The notes under the pieces are model-generated. The model was not told the origin of the DNA. It did no database searches and was given only the letters and a program-made list of their open reading frames with translations. A stretch of 62,244 nucleotides of DNA from contig NZ_NPEV01000012.1 of assembly GCF_003258835.1 (NCBI RefSeq), positions 45,024-107,267 of the forward strand, in the 5' to 3' direction. Below, piece after piece: positions 37,295 to 48,452 of this stretch (the first letter of the stretch is position 1; each line of letters starts with the position of its first letter). The stretch is from Rhodobium orientis (GTDB lineage Bacteria > Pseudomonadota > Alphaproteobacteria > Rhizobiales > Rhodobiaceae). The translations under genes were made by a program, and so were the position numbers.

Positions 37295-39109
37295 TCATTC
37301 CGCCTTGTCGTCGGACGCCACCGCCCGGGTTTCCTCGCTGAGCGCCTGGCTTTCCCGGTGCGGCTTGGTCAGCGGATGCGGCACCACGCGCTTGGCGAAG
37401 ACGAGGTCGTTGCCGGCGTGGATGCCGTCGGTTTCCTGCAGCACCAGCCGTTCCGCATCGAGCCGGCGCACGCTGTCCACCACCTCGTCGGCCTCGCTGT
37501 TGTCGACGCCCAGTTCCACCAGCGCCTCCCGCCCGAAGGCGAGCGCCGATTCCAGGGTCTCGCGCTGCTCATAGGTGACGTCCTTGCGCCTCAGTTCCAG
37601 CGAATGCATGCGGTCCTCGGAGCGCACATAGAGCTTGGCGAGGGGAAACTCGGAGCGGACGATGCTGACGATCCTGTCGGCCGAGCGCCTGGCGGTGCAG
37701 ACCGCGATCACCTCGGCCTTGGCGGCGCCTGCGGCGCGCAGCACGTCGAGCCGGACGCCGTCGCCGTAATAGATGTGGAAGCCGAACCGCGCGGCGGCCT
37801 TGAGGCGCGCCGGGTCGTTGTCGATGATGGTGACGTCGATGCCGCGGGCGAGCAGCACCTGCGAGACGATCTGGCCGAAGCGGCCGAAGCCGACGATGAA
37901 GACCGTGCCGCGGGCGCCGGCGAAATCCTCTTTCAACTCTTCGCGGCGCGGCGTCTTCAGCAGCCGTTTGGAGAAAAGCCCGACCACCGGCGTCAGCGCC
38001 ATGGAGATGGCGACGATAGCCGCCAGCATGGTGGTGTCGGCAAGCCGCATGACCTGGGCGGCGGCGGCGGTGGAAAACAGCACGAAGCCGAACTCTCCGC
38101 CCTGGGGCAGGAGCACCGCGACCCGGACCGCCTCGTTGTGGGAGGCGCCGAAGGCCCGCGTCAGCCCGTAGAGAAGCACCGTCTTGACGGCAAGGAGCGC
38201 CACGACCGCGCCGGCGATGGTCGTCCAGTTGCGAACGATGACGGCAAGGTCGATGGACATGCCGATGGCGAGGAAGAAGAGGCCGAGAAGGAGCCCGCGG
38301 AACGGTTCGATGTCGGCCTCAAGCTCGTGCCGGAAGGACGATTCGGCAAGCAGCACGCCGGCCAGGAAGGCGCCGAGGGCCATGGAAAAGCCGACCCCCT
38401 CCATCAGCCACGCCGCGCCGATGACGACCAGCAGCGCGGCCGCCGTCATGATTTCGCGGGCTCGCGCGTGGGCAAGCGTGCGGAACAGCGGATTGATGAA
38501 ATAGCGCCCGGCAACGACGATGGCGAGCAACGCCGCGCCGCCGGCGGCGGCGCTGACGAGGCCGGTCGTCAGGTTCCGCGGCTCGCCGAACGGCGCCAGC
38601 ACCGAGACAAGGGTCAGGAGCGGCACGATGGCGAGGTCCTGCATCAGGAGGATGGAGAACGCCCGCTTGCCGTAGCCGGTGTTGAGTTCGGCCCGTTCTT
38701 CAAGGGTCTGTACGCCATAGGCGGTCGACGACAGCGCCAGGCCGAAGCCGGCGATCAGCGCCGCGGAAAGATCGAAGCCGAAGCCGGCAAGGGAGGCCGC
38801 GGTCAGCACCGCGCCGGTGACCACCACCTGCAAGGTGCCGAGGCCGAAGATGTCGCGCCGCATCGACCACAGCAGCGAGGGTTTCAGTTCCAGCCCGATG
38901 ACGAACAGGAGGAAGACAACGCCGAGTTCGGCCGTGTGCAGGATTTCCGCCGGGTCGGTGAAGATCCGGAACCCGCTCGGGCCGACCGCGATGCCGGCGG
39001 CGAGATAGCCGAGCACGGAGGAAAGACCCAGCCGCTTGAAGATCGGCACGGCAATGACGGCTGCCGCCAGCAGCACCAAGACATGGGTAAATTGTGACGT
39101 CGATTCCAC
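37295..39109 (-). CDS. KefB-type monovalent cation:proton antiporter (CPA2) with RCK domain
   Basis: 604 residues from a GTG at 39109 (VESTSQFTHVLVLL); the longer frame to 39181 adds a hydrophilic lead unlike the family. About twelve membrane helices (LGYLAAGIAVGPSGF, FLLFVIGLELKPSL, ILLMQDLAIVPLL with the paired charged residues), then an RCK/TrkA-N domain with a Rossmann loop VGFGRFGQIVSQ. This is the glutathione-gated K+ efflux or K+/H+ exchanger architecture. The KefF/KefG ancillary subunit is not adjacent. Confidence 0.9.
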   Translation of the reverse strand: MESTSQFTHVLVLLAAAVIAVPIFKRLGLSSVLGYLAAGIAVGPSGFRIFTDPAEILHTAELGVVFLLFVIGLELKPSLLWSMRRDIFGLGTLQVVVTGAVLTAASLAGFGFDLSAALIAGFGLALSSTAYGVQTLEERAELNTGYGKRAFSILLMQDLAIVPLLTLVSVLAPFGEPRNLTTGLVSAAAGGAALLAIVVAGRYFINPLFRTLAHARAREIMTAAALLVVIGAAWLMEGVGFSMALGAFLAGVLLAESSFRHELEADIEPFRGLLLGLFFLAIGMSIDLAVIVRNWTTIAGAVVALLAVKTVLLYGLTRAFGASHNEAVRVAVLLPQGGEFGFVLFSTAAAAQVMRLADTTMLAAIVAISMALTPVVGLFSKRLLKTPRREELKEDFAGARGTVFIVGFGRFGQIVSQVLLARGIDVTIIDNDPARLKAAARFGFHIYYGDGVRLDVLRAAGAAKAEVIAVCTARRSADRIVSIVRSEFPLAKLYVRSEDRMHSLELRRKDVTYEQRETLESALAFGREALVELGVDNSEADEVVDSVRRLDAERLVLQETDGIHAGNDLVFAKRVVPHPLTKPHRESQALSEETRAVASDDKAE

Positions 39110-39242
39110 GGCGTCCCGTTCTCGTCGAAATGAATCGGCTATCGCGGCCAAGTGGTATCGTCTCGCCGCGCCGGTCCGCAAGGCGAAAAAAGGCTGCGAC
39201 AGGATGGCCCCTTCAAGGCCGCAGGGGGAACGCCTTGGGGGA

Positions 39243-40667
39243 CTAGCCGGTGCCGCCGACCGTCATGCCGTCGATCCTGAGCGTCGGCTGGCCGACGCCG
39301 ACGGGCACGCCCTGGCCGGCCTTGCCGCAGGTGCCGATGCCCGGATCGAGCGCCATGTCGTTGCCGATCATCGGCACCCGGGTCAGCGCGTCCGGGCCGT
39401 TGCCGATCAGCATCGCGCCCTTGACCGGCGCGCCGACCTTGCCGTTCTCGATCCTGTAGGCCTCGGTGCAGGAGAACACGAACTTGCCGGAGGTGATGTC
39501 GACCTGGCCGCCGCCGAAGGAGACGGCGTAGATGCCGTCCTTGACCGAGGCGAGGATCTCCGCCGGGTCGTGCTCGCCGGCCAGCATGTAGGTGTTGGTC
39601 ATGCGCGGCATGGGAACGTGCGCGAAGGACTGCCGCCGGCCGTTTCCGGTGGGCTTGACGCCCATCAGCCGGGCGTTCTGGCGGTCCTGCATGTAGCCCT
39701 TCAGGATGCCGTCCTCGATCAGCACGGTGCGTTCTGTCGGCGTGCCCTCGTCGTCGACGGTGAGCGAGCCGCGGCGGTCGGCAATGGTGCCGTCGTCGAT
39801 GACGGTGACGCCCGGCGAGGCGACGCGCTGGCCGAGGAGCCCGGCAAAGGCCGACTGGTCCTTGCGGTTGAAGTCGCCCTCAAGCCCGTGGCCGACGGCC
39901 TCGTGCAACAGGATGCCGGGCCAGCCGGGGCCGAGCACGACATCGAAGCTGCCGGCCGGGGCCGGCACGGCGTCGAGGTTGACGAGCGCCTGGCGCAGCG
40001 CCTCGTCGGCGCAATATTGCCAGGAATCCTCGGTGATGAAGCGCGAGAACGCTTCCCGGCCGCCGGTGCCGTAGCTGCCGGCCTCCTGGCGGTCGCCGTC
40101 GCCGACGACGATGGAGACGTTGAGCCGGACCAGCGGGCGCACGTCGCGGACCCGGGCACCGTCGGCGCGAAGGATGTCGACGACCTGGTGCGAGCCGGCC
40201 ATGGAGACGGTCACCTGGCGCACCCGCGGATCGCGGTCGCGGGCATAGGCGTCGATGGTCTGCAGCAGCTTGACCTTGTCCTCGAATACCGGCCCGTCGA
40301 GCGGATTGGCGTCGCCATAGAGCGAGCGGTTGGTGCGCGCGGGCGGGGCGGCATAGGTGCCTGTGTAGCCGCGCTTGACCGCCTGGACGGCGTCTGCGGC
40401 GCGCTTCAGGGAGGCCTCGGACAGTTCGTCGGAATGGGCGTAGCCGACGGCCTCGTCGGCAACGGCCCTCAGGCCGAAGCCTTGCGCGGTGTTGTAGCTC
40501 GCCGACTTCAGCCGGCCATTGTCGAACATCAGCGCTTCGGACTGGCTGTATTCGAAGAACAATTCGCCGTCGTCGGCGCCGGAAAGGGCGTCGGCGGCGA
40601 TCGTCGTGACCCGGTCGGTGTCGAGCCCTGCGGCCCGGATGAGATCGACGCTGGTCGGTTCTGTCAT
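39243..40667 (-). CDS. tldD: Metalloprotease TldD
   Basis: 474 residues from an ATG at 40667 preceded by CAGGAG. Active subunit of the TldD/TldE protease. The zinc motif HEAVGHGLEGD (HExxxH) and the glycine-rich VSFGGGQVDITSGKFVF segment with a conserved downstream Cys (GTCGKAGQGVPVGVGQP) are present. The partner PmbA is at 21423-22769. Upstream of the cox cluster as in many related genomes. Confidence 0.95.
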   Translation of the reverse strand: MTEPTSVDLIRAAGLDTDRVTTIAADALSGADDGELFFEYSQSEALMFDNGRLKSASYNTAQGFGLRAVADEAVGYAHSDELSEASLKRAADAVQAVKRGYTGTYAAPPARTNRSLYGDANPLDGPVFEDKVKLLQTIDAYARDRDPRVRQVTVSMAGSHQVVDILRADGARVRDVRPLVRLNVSIVVGDGDRQEAGSYGTGGREAFSRFITEDSWQYCADEALRQALVNLDAVPAPAGSFDVVLGPGWPGILLHEAVGHGLEGDFNRKDQSAFAGLLGQRVASPGVTVIDDGTIADRRGSLTVDDEGTPTERTVLIEDGILKGYMQDRQNARLMGVKPTGNGRRQSFAHVPMPRMTNTYMLAGEHDPAEILASVKDGIYAVSFGGGQVDITSGKFVFSCTEAYRIENGKVGAPVKGAMLIGNGPDALTRVPMIGNDMALDPGIGTCGKAGQGVPVGVGQPTLRIDGMTVGGTG

Positions 40668-40728
40668 GAAAAAGCTCCTGATCAGCGCCCGATCCGGGCG
40701 CCGCAAATCTTGGAAAGTCGATAGAGAT

Positions 40729-41679
40729 TTAGGGCGTTACGCTCCGCCTGTCACTGTCGGCGGTGGCAAAAGCCGGCGCGGGAGGAATCGCGGCGTCCGG
40801 CATCTGTGGCAGCAGCCAGTCGCGAAAGAGCCGGATCTTGCGCTGGTTGCGGTGGCGTTCCGGATAGACCAGGTGCCAGGCCTCGCCGTTGTCGTATTGC
40901 AGGTCGAAGGGCTGGATGAGGTCGCCGCGGGCAAGCACGTCGCGATAGAAGAACGGCGTCAGGATCGCGACGCCCTGGCCGGCGATGGCGCGGTGCGCCT
41001 CCAGCATCTGGGCGCCCATGCGGGTGACGGGGTTGTGGCCGAGATCGGGGTTTTCGATGCCGGCGGCGGCGAACCATTGCATCCACCACGGGTCGTCCGG
41101 CCCGATGATCGGCAGCGCCAGAATGTCGGCCGGCGTACGGATGCCTCCGACGGATTCGGCGAGCCCGGGGCTCAGCATCGGCGTGAACGCTGCGCTGACG
41201 AGGAGGTGGCCGGCGAGCCCCGGCTCGATGCTCGTGCCGGCAACGATCGCCACGTCGACGTCGTCCTCGCCGAAAGCCCGGTTGAAGTTGTAGGGGATCA
41301 ACCGCACGGCGAGCGCCGGGTGCTTCATTTGGAAGTCGCCGATATGGTTGCCGAGCCAGGTCGTCGCAAAGGTCGTGTTGCAGGAAATGACCAGCGTCTC
41401 GTCGGCCCGTTCGGCGATCTCCGAGATCGCTTCGGCAAGGGCGTCGAAGGCCTCGCCGGCGCGGCCCGCAAGGCGCGATCCGGCATCCGTCAGCGTCACC
41501 TTGCGCGGCCGCCTCAGGAACAGCTTCACGCCGAGCTTTTCCTCCAGAAGCCGCACCTGGTAGCTGACGGCGGCCTGGGTCATGCCGAGTTCGTTTGCCG
41601 CGCGGGTGAAGCTGAGATGCCGGGCGGCGGCCTCAAAGGCACGCAAGGCCGGCAGCGGCGGCAGGCGACGGTCCTTCAT
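40729..41679 (-). CDS. LysR-type transcriptional regulator (GcvA-like)
   Basis: 316 residues. N-terminal winged helix-turn-helix (LSFTRAANELGMTQAAVSYQ, about 23-42) and GVKLFLRRPRKVTLTDAG, as in GcvA/AmpR-like regulators; the effector domain follows. A perfect T-N11-A palindrome sits 14 nt before the start, likely for autoregulation, and a small DUF1127-like gene diverges from it. Effector unknown. Confidence 0.92.
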   Translation of the reverse strand: MKDRRLPPLPALRAFEAAARHLSFTRAANELGMTQAAVSYQVRLLEEKLGVKLFLRRPRKVTLTDAGSRLAGRAGEAFDALAEAISEIAERADETLVISCNTTFATTWLGNHIGDFQMKHPALAVRLIPYNFNRAFGEDDVDVAIVAGTSIEPGLAGHLLVSAAFTPMLSPGLAESVGGIRTPADILALPIIGPDDPWWMQWFAAAGIENPDLGHNPVTRMGAQMLEAHRAIAGQGVAILTPFFYRDVLARGDLIQPFDLQYDNGEAWHLVYPERHRNQRKIRLFRDWLLPQMPDAAIPPAPAFATADSDRRSVTP

Positions 41680-41692
41680 GGGCGCTCCATGG

Positions 41693-41707
41693 ATAAACTG
41701 AGTTTAT
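41693..41707. promoter_or_regulatory. LysR-family binding site (T-N11-A palindrome)
   Basis: ATAAACT-G-AGTTTAT, perfect 7+1+7 dyad with the T-N11-A spacing of LysR-family boxes, between the divergent LysR gene (start 41679) and the DUF1127-like gene (start 41791). Confidence 0.75.
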
Positions 41708-41790
41708 GCATTAGGGCCGAATTCAAACTGGAAAAGCAACGCCGGCGTGGAATGATGACCGCATCCTGTTGATGCATGAGGCGTTCCGCC

Positions 41791-42039
41791 ATGGGCCAGA
41801 ACCCGTTCGCCGGCCGCGGCCGGCTGCGCTCCCTCCTTGCCGTTTTTCGAGTCTTTTCGGTGGCGTTCGGGTCATCGGGGCGCCGCCTCGATGCGGGCGA
41901 CGTGTCACCCGGCCTTGCTCGCGACCTGGGGCTCACGGATTGCACCCGTCCGCGCCGGGGAGATCGGGCCGACAGGTTGGGAATCGGTGCGAGCGCCGAC
42001 GATCCATGGCATCAGCCGCCGCCGATGCCGCCGGTGTGA
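41791..42039 (+). CDS. Small DUF1127-like protein
   Basis: 82 residues from an ATG with GAGG nine nt upstream (an in-frame ATG at 41776 is weaker). The segment DVSPGLARDLGLTD resembles the core LLRDIGLTR of DUF1127 proteins, and the N-terminal half is basic and hydrophobic. In rhizobia small DUF1127 proteins often sit opposite LysR genes and affect phosphate or RNA metabolism. The C-terminal half is Arg/Pro-rich and unlike the family. Could be a chance frame. Confidence 0.5.
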   Translation: MGQNPFAGRGRLRSLLAVFRVFSVAFGSSGRRLDAGDVSPGLARDLGLTDCTRPRRGDRADRLGIGASADDPWHQPPPMPPV

Positions 42040-42070
42040 GAGCAGAAAGGAGGGAAAATGCGCGCGCCGC

Positions 42071-42580
42071 TTACGGCAGCGCGTCGTAGCCTTCCTTGAA
42101 ACCGGCGAGCGAGATCGGGATGCCGATGCCTTCCTCGATGGTCTCGAAGATGATGAAGGTGGCGATCGTGCCGGTCTCCAGCTTCTTCAGAAGGTCCTCG
42201 TTGAGGGTGACCTCGGCGATGCAGCCGTTCGGCAGGCAGCGCAGGAACTGGACGCGGCCGATTTCCTTGTCGTCGATCCTGAGCCCGAGGCCATGCGGCA
42301 GCAGCAGGCCGAGCGGGGCGAGGATGCGCAGGAGCTGGGCCTTCTGGTCGGCGGTCTTCAGGACGATGACGGACAGGCCGACATTTTCCCGGTCCTCCGC
42401 CGTCACGTTCTGGATCAGCGCGCACTGCTCGGCCTTGGCGCCCGGCGGCGTATCGCACCGGATCTGCCAGTCGCCGTGCTGGGACCGCACCTGCCCCTGG
42501 CCGGCCGCCGGCGCCAACGCCAGTCCGGTCACCAAAGCCACTCCCGCCGCAAGGCGCGTAACATATCGCAAGAACACCAC
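42071..42580 (-). CDS. Invasion-associated locus B (IalB)-family periplasmic protein
   Basis: 169 residues from a GTG at 42580 (GGGAG upstream). Signal peptide FLRYVTRLAAGVALVTGLALAP-like, then HGDWQIRCDTPPGAKAEQC and the paired cysteines in FLRCLPNGCIAEV, diagnostic of IalB. The family was named for a Bartonella invasion factor but is widespread in free-living species with unknown function. Faces the cox cluster. Confidence 0.88.
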   Translation of the reverse strand: MVFLRYVTRLAAGVALVTGLALAPAAGQGQVRSQHGDWQIRCDTPPGAKAEQCALIQNVTAEDRENVGLSVIVLKTADQKAQLLRILAPLGLLLPHGLGLRIDDKEIGRVQFLRCLPNGCIAEVTLNEDLLKKLETGTIATFIIFETIEEGIGIPISLAGFKEGYDALP

Positions 42581-43048
42581 GTCGTTCTCCCGCCCGTCCG
42601 AAAACCAGTAACAAACCCGGGCCCCGGTAGCGGCGCCCGCCCCATCTGTGCCCGAATCGCTGTCGTTTCGCCAGCCCAAAGCGGGAGGAACCGCCGGCCG
42701 GGCGGTGCAAAACGCCGAAATCCCCGGCCCGGTCCCTATTTCATCGATTTGCGGCAGCGAAACGGCAGCGACGCCGATAGATGCGATTTTTCGTGCCGGT
42801 AGAGCCCTGCGTCAACTTGCCGCGATTGGGCTTGCAAACCGTTTGCGGGCCGGGATAAATTCAAAAAAATGAATGTACGTAAGTTGGACTTGAGTTTTTG
42901 ATCCACATCAAATTAAAGCTAGAACCACTTTAGCAGGACCGATTGACGCAGAGACGTTGTGACCGGCGCGTCGGCGGTCCCGAGGCAATCTCACGGACGA
43001 CGGCAGGACCGGCGCCCAAGAACAACGAGAAGGGAAGGGGGCAACGAC
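42581..43048. other. Divergent regulatory region between IalB-like gene and coxB
   Basis: About 470 bases without a gene. From about 42840 the GC content falls. It holds an FNR/FixK-type site (42898-42911) and presumably the cox promoter near 42920-42950. No other structure was recognised. Confidence 0.6.
42898..42911. promoter_or_regulatory. FNR/FixK-type binding site upstream of the cox operon
   Basis: TTGAT-CCAC-ATCAA, a perfect match to the anaerobic regulator consensus TTGAT-N4-ATCAA. It is 137 nt before the coxB GTG. The only such site I found in the window. Confidence 0.8.
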
Positions 43049-43948
43049 GTGATCAAATCGACGATGCGTCTCGCCGCGCATGTCCTTGCGGCGTTCGCCG
43101 CGCTCACAGGTTTCATCGGCGCCGCTTTTGCCGACCAGCCGGTGCCCTGGGGTATCGGCATGCAGGACGCCGCGACCCCGGTGATGGAAGACATTCACTG
43201 GTTCAACAATTTCACCCTCATCATCGCGATCGCCGTCACGCTTCTGGTCTTCGTGCTGTTGCTGGTCGTCCTGTTGAAGTTCAACGCCAGCGCCAATCCG
43301 ACGCCGTCCAAGCGTTCGCACCACACCATGCTGGAAGTGGCCTGGACGCTGGTGCCGATCCTGATCCTGGTCGCCATCGCCGTTCCCTCCTTCCGCCTGC
43401 TCTACAAGGAGCTGGAAGTGCCGGAGGCGGACCTCACCATCAAGGCGACCGGCTACCAGTGGTACTGGGGCTACGAGTACACCGACGACGGCTATGACGG
43501 CCTGTCCTTCGATGCGGTCATGCTCGGCGACGACGAGCGGGCCGAGCGCATCGAAAAGCGCGGCCTGACCGAGCGCGACGTGCCGCGGCTGCTGGCCGTC
43601 GACAACCAGGTCATCGTTCCGGTCGGCAAGGTCGTCCGGGTCCAGGTGACCGCCGCCGACGTCATCCACTCCTTCGCCGTGCCGGCCTTCGGCATCAAGG
43701 TCGACGCCGTTCCGGGACGCCTCAACGAGACCTGGTTCCAGGCCGAGCGGACGGGCGTCTATTTCGGCCAGTGTTCGGAGCTGTGCGGCTCGCGCCACGC
43801 CTTCATGCCGATCTCGGTACGCGTCGTCACCGAGGAGCAGTTCGCGGCCTGGTCCGCGGCCGCCAAGGACGATATCGACGCGGCCTACGAGGCGCTGATG
43901 GCGTCGGTCAAGGCCGACAGGAAGGCAATCGACGTGGCCAAGCGCTAG
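43049..43948 (+). CDS. coxB: Cytochrome c oxidase subunit II
   Basis: 299 residues from a GTG with AAGGGGG upstream; the frame is open further but the signal peptide (MRLAAHVLAAFAALTGFIGAA) fixes the start. Two membrane helices, then a periplasmic cupredoxin domain with the CuA ligands: HSFAVPAFG, and CSELCGSRHAFM supplying two Cys, His and Met. The electron-entry aromatic patch GYQWYWGYEY is intact. aa3-type oxidase subunit accepting electrons from cytochrome c. Confidence 0.95.
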   Translation: MIKSTMRLAAHVLAAFAALTGFIGAAFADQPVPWGIGMQDAATPVMEDIHWFNNFTLIIAIAVTLLVFVLLLVVLLKFNASANPTPSKRSHHTMLEVAWTLVPILILVAIAVPSFRLLYKELEVPEADLTIKATGYQWYWGYEYTDDGYDGLSFDAVMLGDDERAERIEKRGLTERDVPRLLAVDNQVIVPVGKVVRVQVTAADVIHSFAVPAFGIKVDAVPGRLNETWFQAERTGVYFGQCSELCGSRHAFMPISVRVVTEEQFAAWSAAAKDDIDAAYEALMASVKADRKAIDVAKR

Positions 43949-44003
43949 GCGCGGCCGCGTAACGCATCTTCGGCCGTGCCGGCCCCGCGCCGGGCGGCCC
44001 TGA

Positions 44004-45620
<1,617 letters not shown>

Positions 45621-45634
45621 GCGGCCGAACAATT

Positions 45635-45671
45635 CCGGCGCGGGCGATCCTTTTAAGTGCGCCCGCGCCGG
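45635..45671 (+). other. Perfect 12-bp hairpin between ctaD and ctaB
   Basis: CCGGCGCGGGCG (45635-45646) pairs with CGCCCGCGCCGG (45660-45671) around a 13-nt loop. No U-run follows, so it is more likely an mRNA-stabilising or processing structure, or a partial terminator, than a full terminator. Confidence 0.7.
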
Positions 45672-45722
45672 CTCCATTCCCCGCTGCGGCGGCACCGATA
45701 GCAAAACGGATTTGAGTATCTT

Positions 45723-46670
45723 ATGGCCCTGACCGAACGCACCGAGCTCATTGAGGAGCACGACTGGTCCAACGAGCTGATCGGCGAGATGGCGACCGTC
45801 GGCGACTACGTCCAGCTCATGAAGCTGCGCGTCATGTCGCTCGTCGTCTTCACCGCCCTTGTCGGCATGATCATCGCCCCCGTCGCCATCCATCCGGTGC
45901 TCGGCTTCATCGCCCTCGTCTGCATCGGCGTCGGCGCCGGGGCCTCCGGCGCGCTCAACATGTGGTTCGACGCCGACATCGACGCGGTGATGTCGCGCAC
46001 CGCCAAGCGTCCCGTGCCGGCGGGCCGGGTGACGCCGGATGCCGCGCTCACCTTCGGCATGACGCTGGCGCTCGGCTCGGTCAGCGTCCTCGGCCTCGTC
46101 GCCGGCTGGTTCGCCGCCGGGCTCCTCGCCTTCACCATCTTCTTCTACGCCGTCGTCTACACCATGTGGCTGAAGCGCTCGACCCCCCAGAACATCGTCA
46201 TCGGCGGCGCCGCCGGCGCGCTGCCGCCGATGATCGGCTGGGCGGTGATGACCGGTTCGGTGTCGTTGCAGAGCTTCGTCCTCTTTCTCATCATCTTCCT
46301 GTGGACGCCGCCGCATTTCTGGGCCCTGTCCCTGTTCAAGGCGGAGGAATATGCCCGCGCCGGCGTGCCCATGCTGCCGGTCGTTGCCGGCAATCCGGCG
46401 ACCCGGCGCCAGATCTTCTATTACGTGGTGGCGCTGGCGCTCTCCGGCTTCCTGCCCGTCATCGTCGGCCCGTCCGGTATCGCCTACGGCGTTGCCGCGA
46501 CCGTCCTCGGTGGCATCTTCGTCTATCGGGCCTGGCAGTTGCTCAGGACCGACGAGGAGAACGAGCGCCAGAACGCCGTGCGCGTCTTCACCTATTCCAT
46601 CCTCTACCTGTTCCTCTTGTTCGCCGTCCTTGCCGGCGAGCACATTGTCAGGCTTATGGTGGCGTCATGA
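45723..46670 (+). CDS. ctaB: Protoheme IX farnesyltransferase (haem O synthase)
   Basis: 315 residues, about eight membrane helices. The prenyl-diphosphate motif [19 protein letters not shown] is the UbiA-family first Asp motif, and PPHFWALSL is characteristic of haem O synthases. Makes the haem O precursor of haem A. Overlaps coxF (ATGA). Confidence 0.95.
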   Translation: MALTERTELIEEHDWSNELIGEMATVGDYVQLMKLRVMSLVVFTALVGMIIAPVAIHPVLGFIALVCIGVGAGASGALNMWFDADIDAVMSRTAKRPVPAGRVTPDAALTFGMTLALGSVSVLGLVAGWFAAGLLAFTIFFYAVVYTMWLKRSTPQNIVIGGAAGALPPMIGWAVMTGSVSLQSFVLFLIIFLWTPPHFWALSLFKAEEYARAGVPMLPVVAGNPATRRQIFYYVVALALSGFLPVIVGPSGIAYGVAATVLGGIFVYRAWQLLRTDEENERQNAVRVFTYSILYLFLLFAVLAGEHIVRLMVAS

Positions 46671-46849
46671 CCCTCCAAATCGCAGAGAGCATCATGACCG
46701 AAGACGGCATCAAGCTGACGGAAGAACAAAAGAAGCGTCGCCGCGGGCGCTCCATCGCCATTGGCCTGGCGCTAGCCGCCCTGGTGGCGGTGTTCTACGC
46801 CGTGACCATCATCAAGCTCGGACCCGGCGTCCTGGAGCGGCCGCTCTAG
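46667..46849 (+). CDS. coxF: CoxF-like small membrane protein
   Basis: 60 residues: a charged N-terminus ([11 protein letters not shown]), one membrane helix ([20 protein letters not shown]) and a short tail. Fixed between ctaB and ctaG in this order. Called an oxidase assembly protein; mechanism unknown. Start overlaps the ctaB stop; ATG at 46694 is possible. Confidence 0.8.
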   Translation: MTLQIAESIMTEDGIKLTEEQKKRRRGRSIAIGLALAALVAVFYAVTIIKLGPGVLERPL

Positions 46850-46880
46850 GGCTTCGGATCGAAAGGCACGACGGACGGAC

Positions 46881-47504
46881 ATGACGGAACGCGGAAACAA
46901 GACCGGACAGCAGACGGGGCGCAGCAATGCGGTCATTGCCGTTGCCTGCATCGCCTTCGTCGGCGCCATGGTCGGCGCCGCCTATGCCGCCGTGCCGCTC
47001 TACCAGATCTTCTGCCAGGTCACCGGCTATGGCGGCACGACCCAGCGCGCCGCCGCTGCGCCCGCCGTGCCGATCGACCGCGAGATCACCGTGCGCTTCG
47101 ACGCCAATGTCGCCTCCGGCCTTCCCTGGAAGATGACGCCGAACGAGCGCACCGTGAAGCTCAAGGTCGGCGCCGTGCGCACCACCTCCTACAAGGCCCA
47201 CAGCAACGGCGACCAGGTGACGTACGGCACGGCGACCTTCAACGTCACGCCCTTCGAGGCCGGCGTCTATTTCTCCAAGATCGACTGCTTTTGCTTTACC
47301 GAGCAGCATCTGAAGCCCGGCGAGACCGCCGACATGGGGATCACCTTCTTCATCGATCCGGCGATCGCGGAGGATAAGAACCTCGACTACCTGAAGACGA
47401 TCACGCTCTCCTACACCATGTTTCCGGACGACCCGCCCGAGGACGGCGCAAGCGCGGAGCGCGCCGATGCGGGAACGCCGGACGACGACAACAAACGCCT
47501 TTGA
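46881..47504 (+). CDS. ctaG: Cytochrome c oxidase assembly protein CtaG/Cox11
   Basis: 207 residues: one N-terminal membrane helix and a periplasmic domain. Delivers Cu to the CuB site. The copper-binding CFCF motif is present (KIDCFCFTEQ), with VPLYQIFCQVTGYGG, another conserved Cox11 segment. Acidic C-terminal extension. Confidence 0.95.
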   Translation: MTERGNKTGQQTGRSNAVIAVACIAFVGAMVGAAYAAVPLYQIFCQVTGYGGTTQRAAAAPAVPIDREITVRFDANVASGLPWKMTPNERTVKLKVGAVRTTSYKAHSNGDQVTYGTATFNVTPFEAGVYFSKIDCFCFTEQHLKPGETADMGITFFIDPAIAEDKNLDYLKTITLSYTMFPDDPPEDGASAERADAGTPDDDNKRL

Positions 47505-47561
47505 TCACGGTGGCGGCCTGAAGGCCGGCGCCGCTTGAGAGACACTATCGGGGAACAACCA

Positions 47562-48431
47562 ATGGCAGAGGCCCATACCAAGAACCACGACTACCACCTC
47601 GTCGATCCGAGCCCGTGGCCGTTCACCGGTGCCGTCGGCGCCTTCGTGATGGCCGTCGGCGCAATCGCGATGATGAAGTGGAATCTCGGCGAGGAGCTGG
47701 TGCTGTTCGGCGCCGACCTCACCGGCTGGGGCATCTTCGCCATCGGCCTCTCGATCATCCTCTACACCATGTTCGGCTGGTGGCGGGACACCGTCCGCGA
47801 GGGCCGGGCGGGCGATCACACGCCGGTGGTGCAGCTTCATCTGCGCTACGGCATGATCCTGTTCATCGCCTCGGAGGTGATGTTCTTCCTGGCCTGGTTC
47901 TGGGCCTATTTCGATGCCGCCCTGTTCCCCGGCGAGGCGATCCAGTACGCCCGCACCGAGCTGACGGGCGGCACCTGGCCGCCGGAGGGCATCCACACCT
48001 TCGATCCCTGGCACCTGCCGCTGTTCAACACCATCATCCTGCTGTTGTCCGGCACGACGGTGACCTGGGCGCACCACGCGCTGCTGCACAACGACCGCAA
48101 GGGCCTGAAGCTCGGGCTGCTCACCACCGTGCTGCTCGGCCTGCTGTTCTCCTGTGTGCAGGCCTATGAGTACGCCCACGCCGCCTTCGACTTCTCCGGC
48201 AACATCTACGGCGCGACCTTCTTCATGGCGACGGGCTTCCACGGCTTCCACGTCATCGTCGGCACCATTTTCCTCACCGTCTGCCTGATCCGGGCGCTGA
48301 AGGGGCATTTCACGCCCGAGGCCCATTTCGGCTTCGAGGCGGCGGCCTGGTACTGGCATTTCGTTGACGTCGTCTGGCTGTTCCTGTTCATCTGCATCTA
48401 TGTCTGGGGCGCCGGAACGCCGGCCCATTAG
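47562..48431 (+). CDS. ctaE: Cytochrome c oxidase subunit III
   Basis: 289 residues, seven membrane helices; starts [20 protein letters not shown], typical of alphaproteobacterial CoxC. Conserved [35 protein letters not shown] and the end [18 protein letters not shown]. An upstream TTG at 47535 was rejected. Followed by a strong terminator. Confidence 0.96.
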   Translation: MAEAHTKNHDYHLVDPSPWPFTGAVGAFVMAVGAIAMMKWNLGEELVLFGADLTGWGIFAIGLSIILYTMFGWWRDTVREGRAGDHTPVVQLHLRYGMILFIASEVMFFLAWFWAYFDAALFPGEAIQYARTELTGGTWPPEGIHTFDPWHLPLFNTIILLLSGTTVTWAHHALLHNDRKGLKLGLLTTVLLGLLFSCVQAYEYAHAAFDFSGNIYGATFFMATGFHGFHVIVGTIFLTVCLIRALKGHFTPEAHFGFEAAAWYWHFVDVVWLFLFICIYVWGAGTPAH

Positions 48432-48452
48432 GAACGGAACGCAAATTATCGA

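Noticed and set aside
37277-39097. 606-codon plus-strand frame opposite the KefB-type antiporter
   Set aside because: The minus-strand frame encodes a clear antiporter; this is its shadow.
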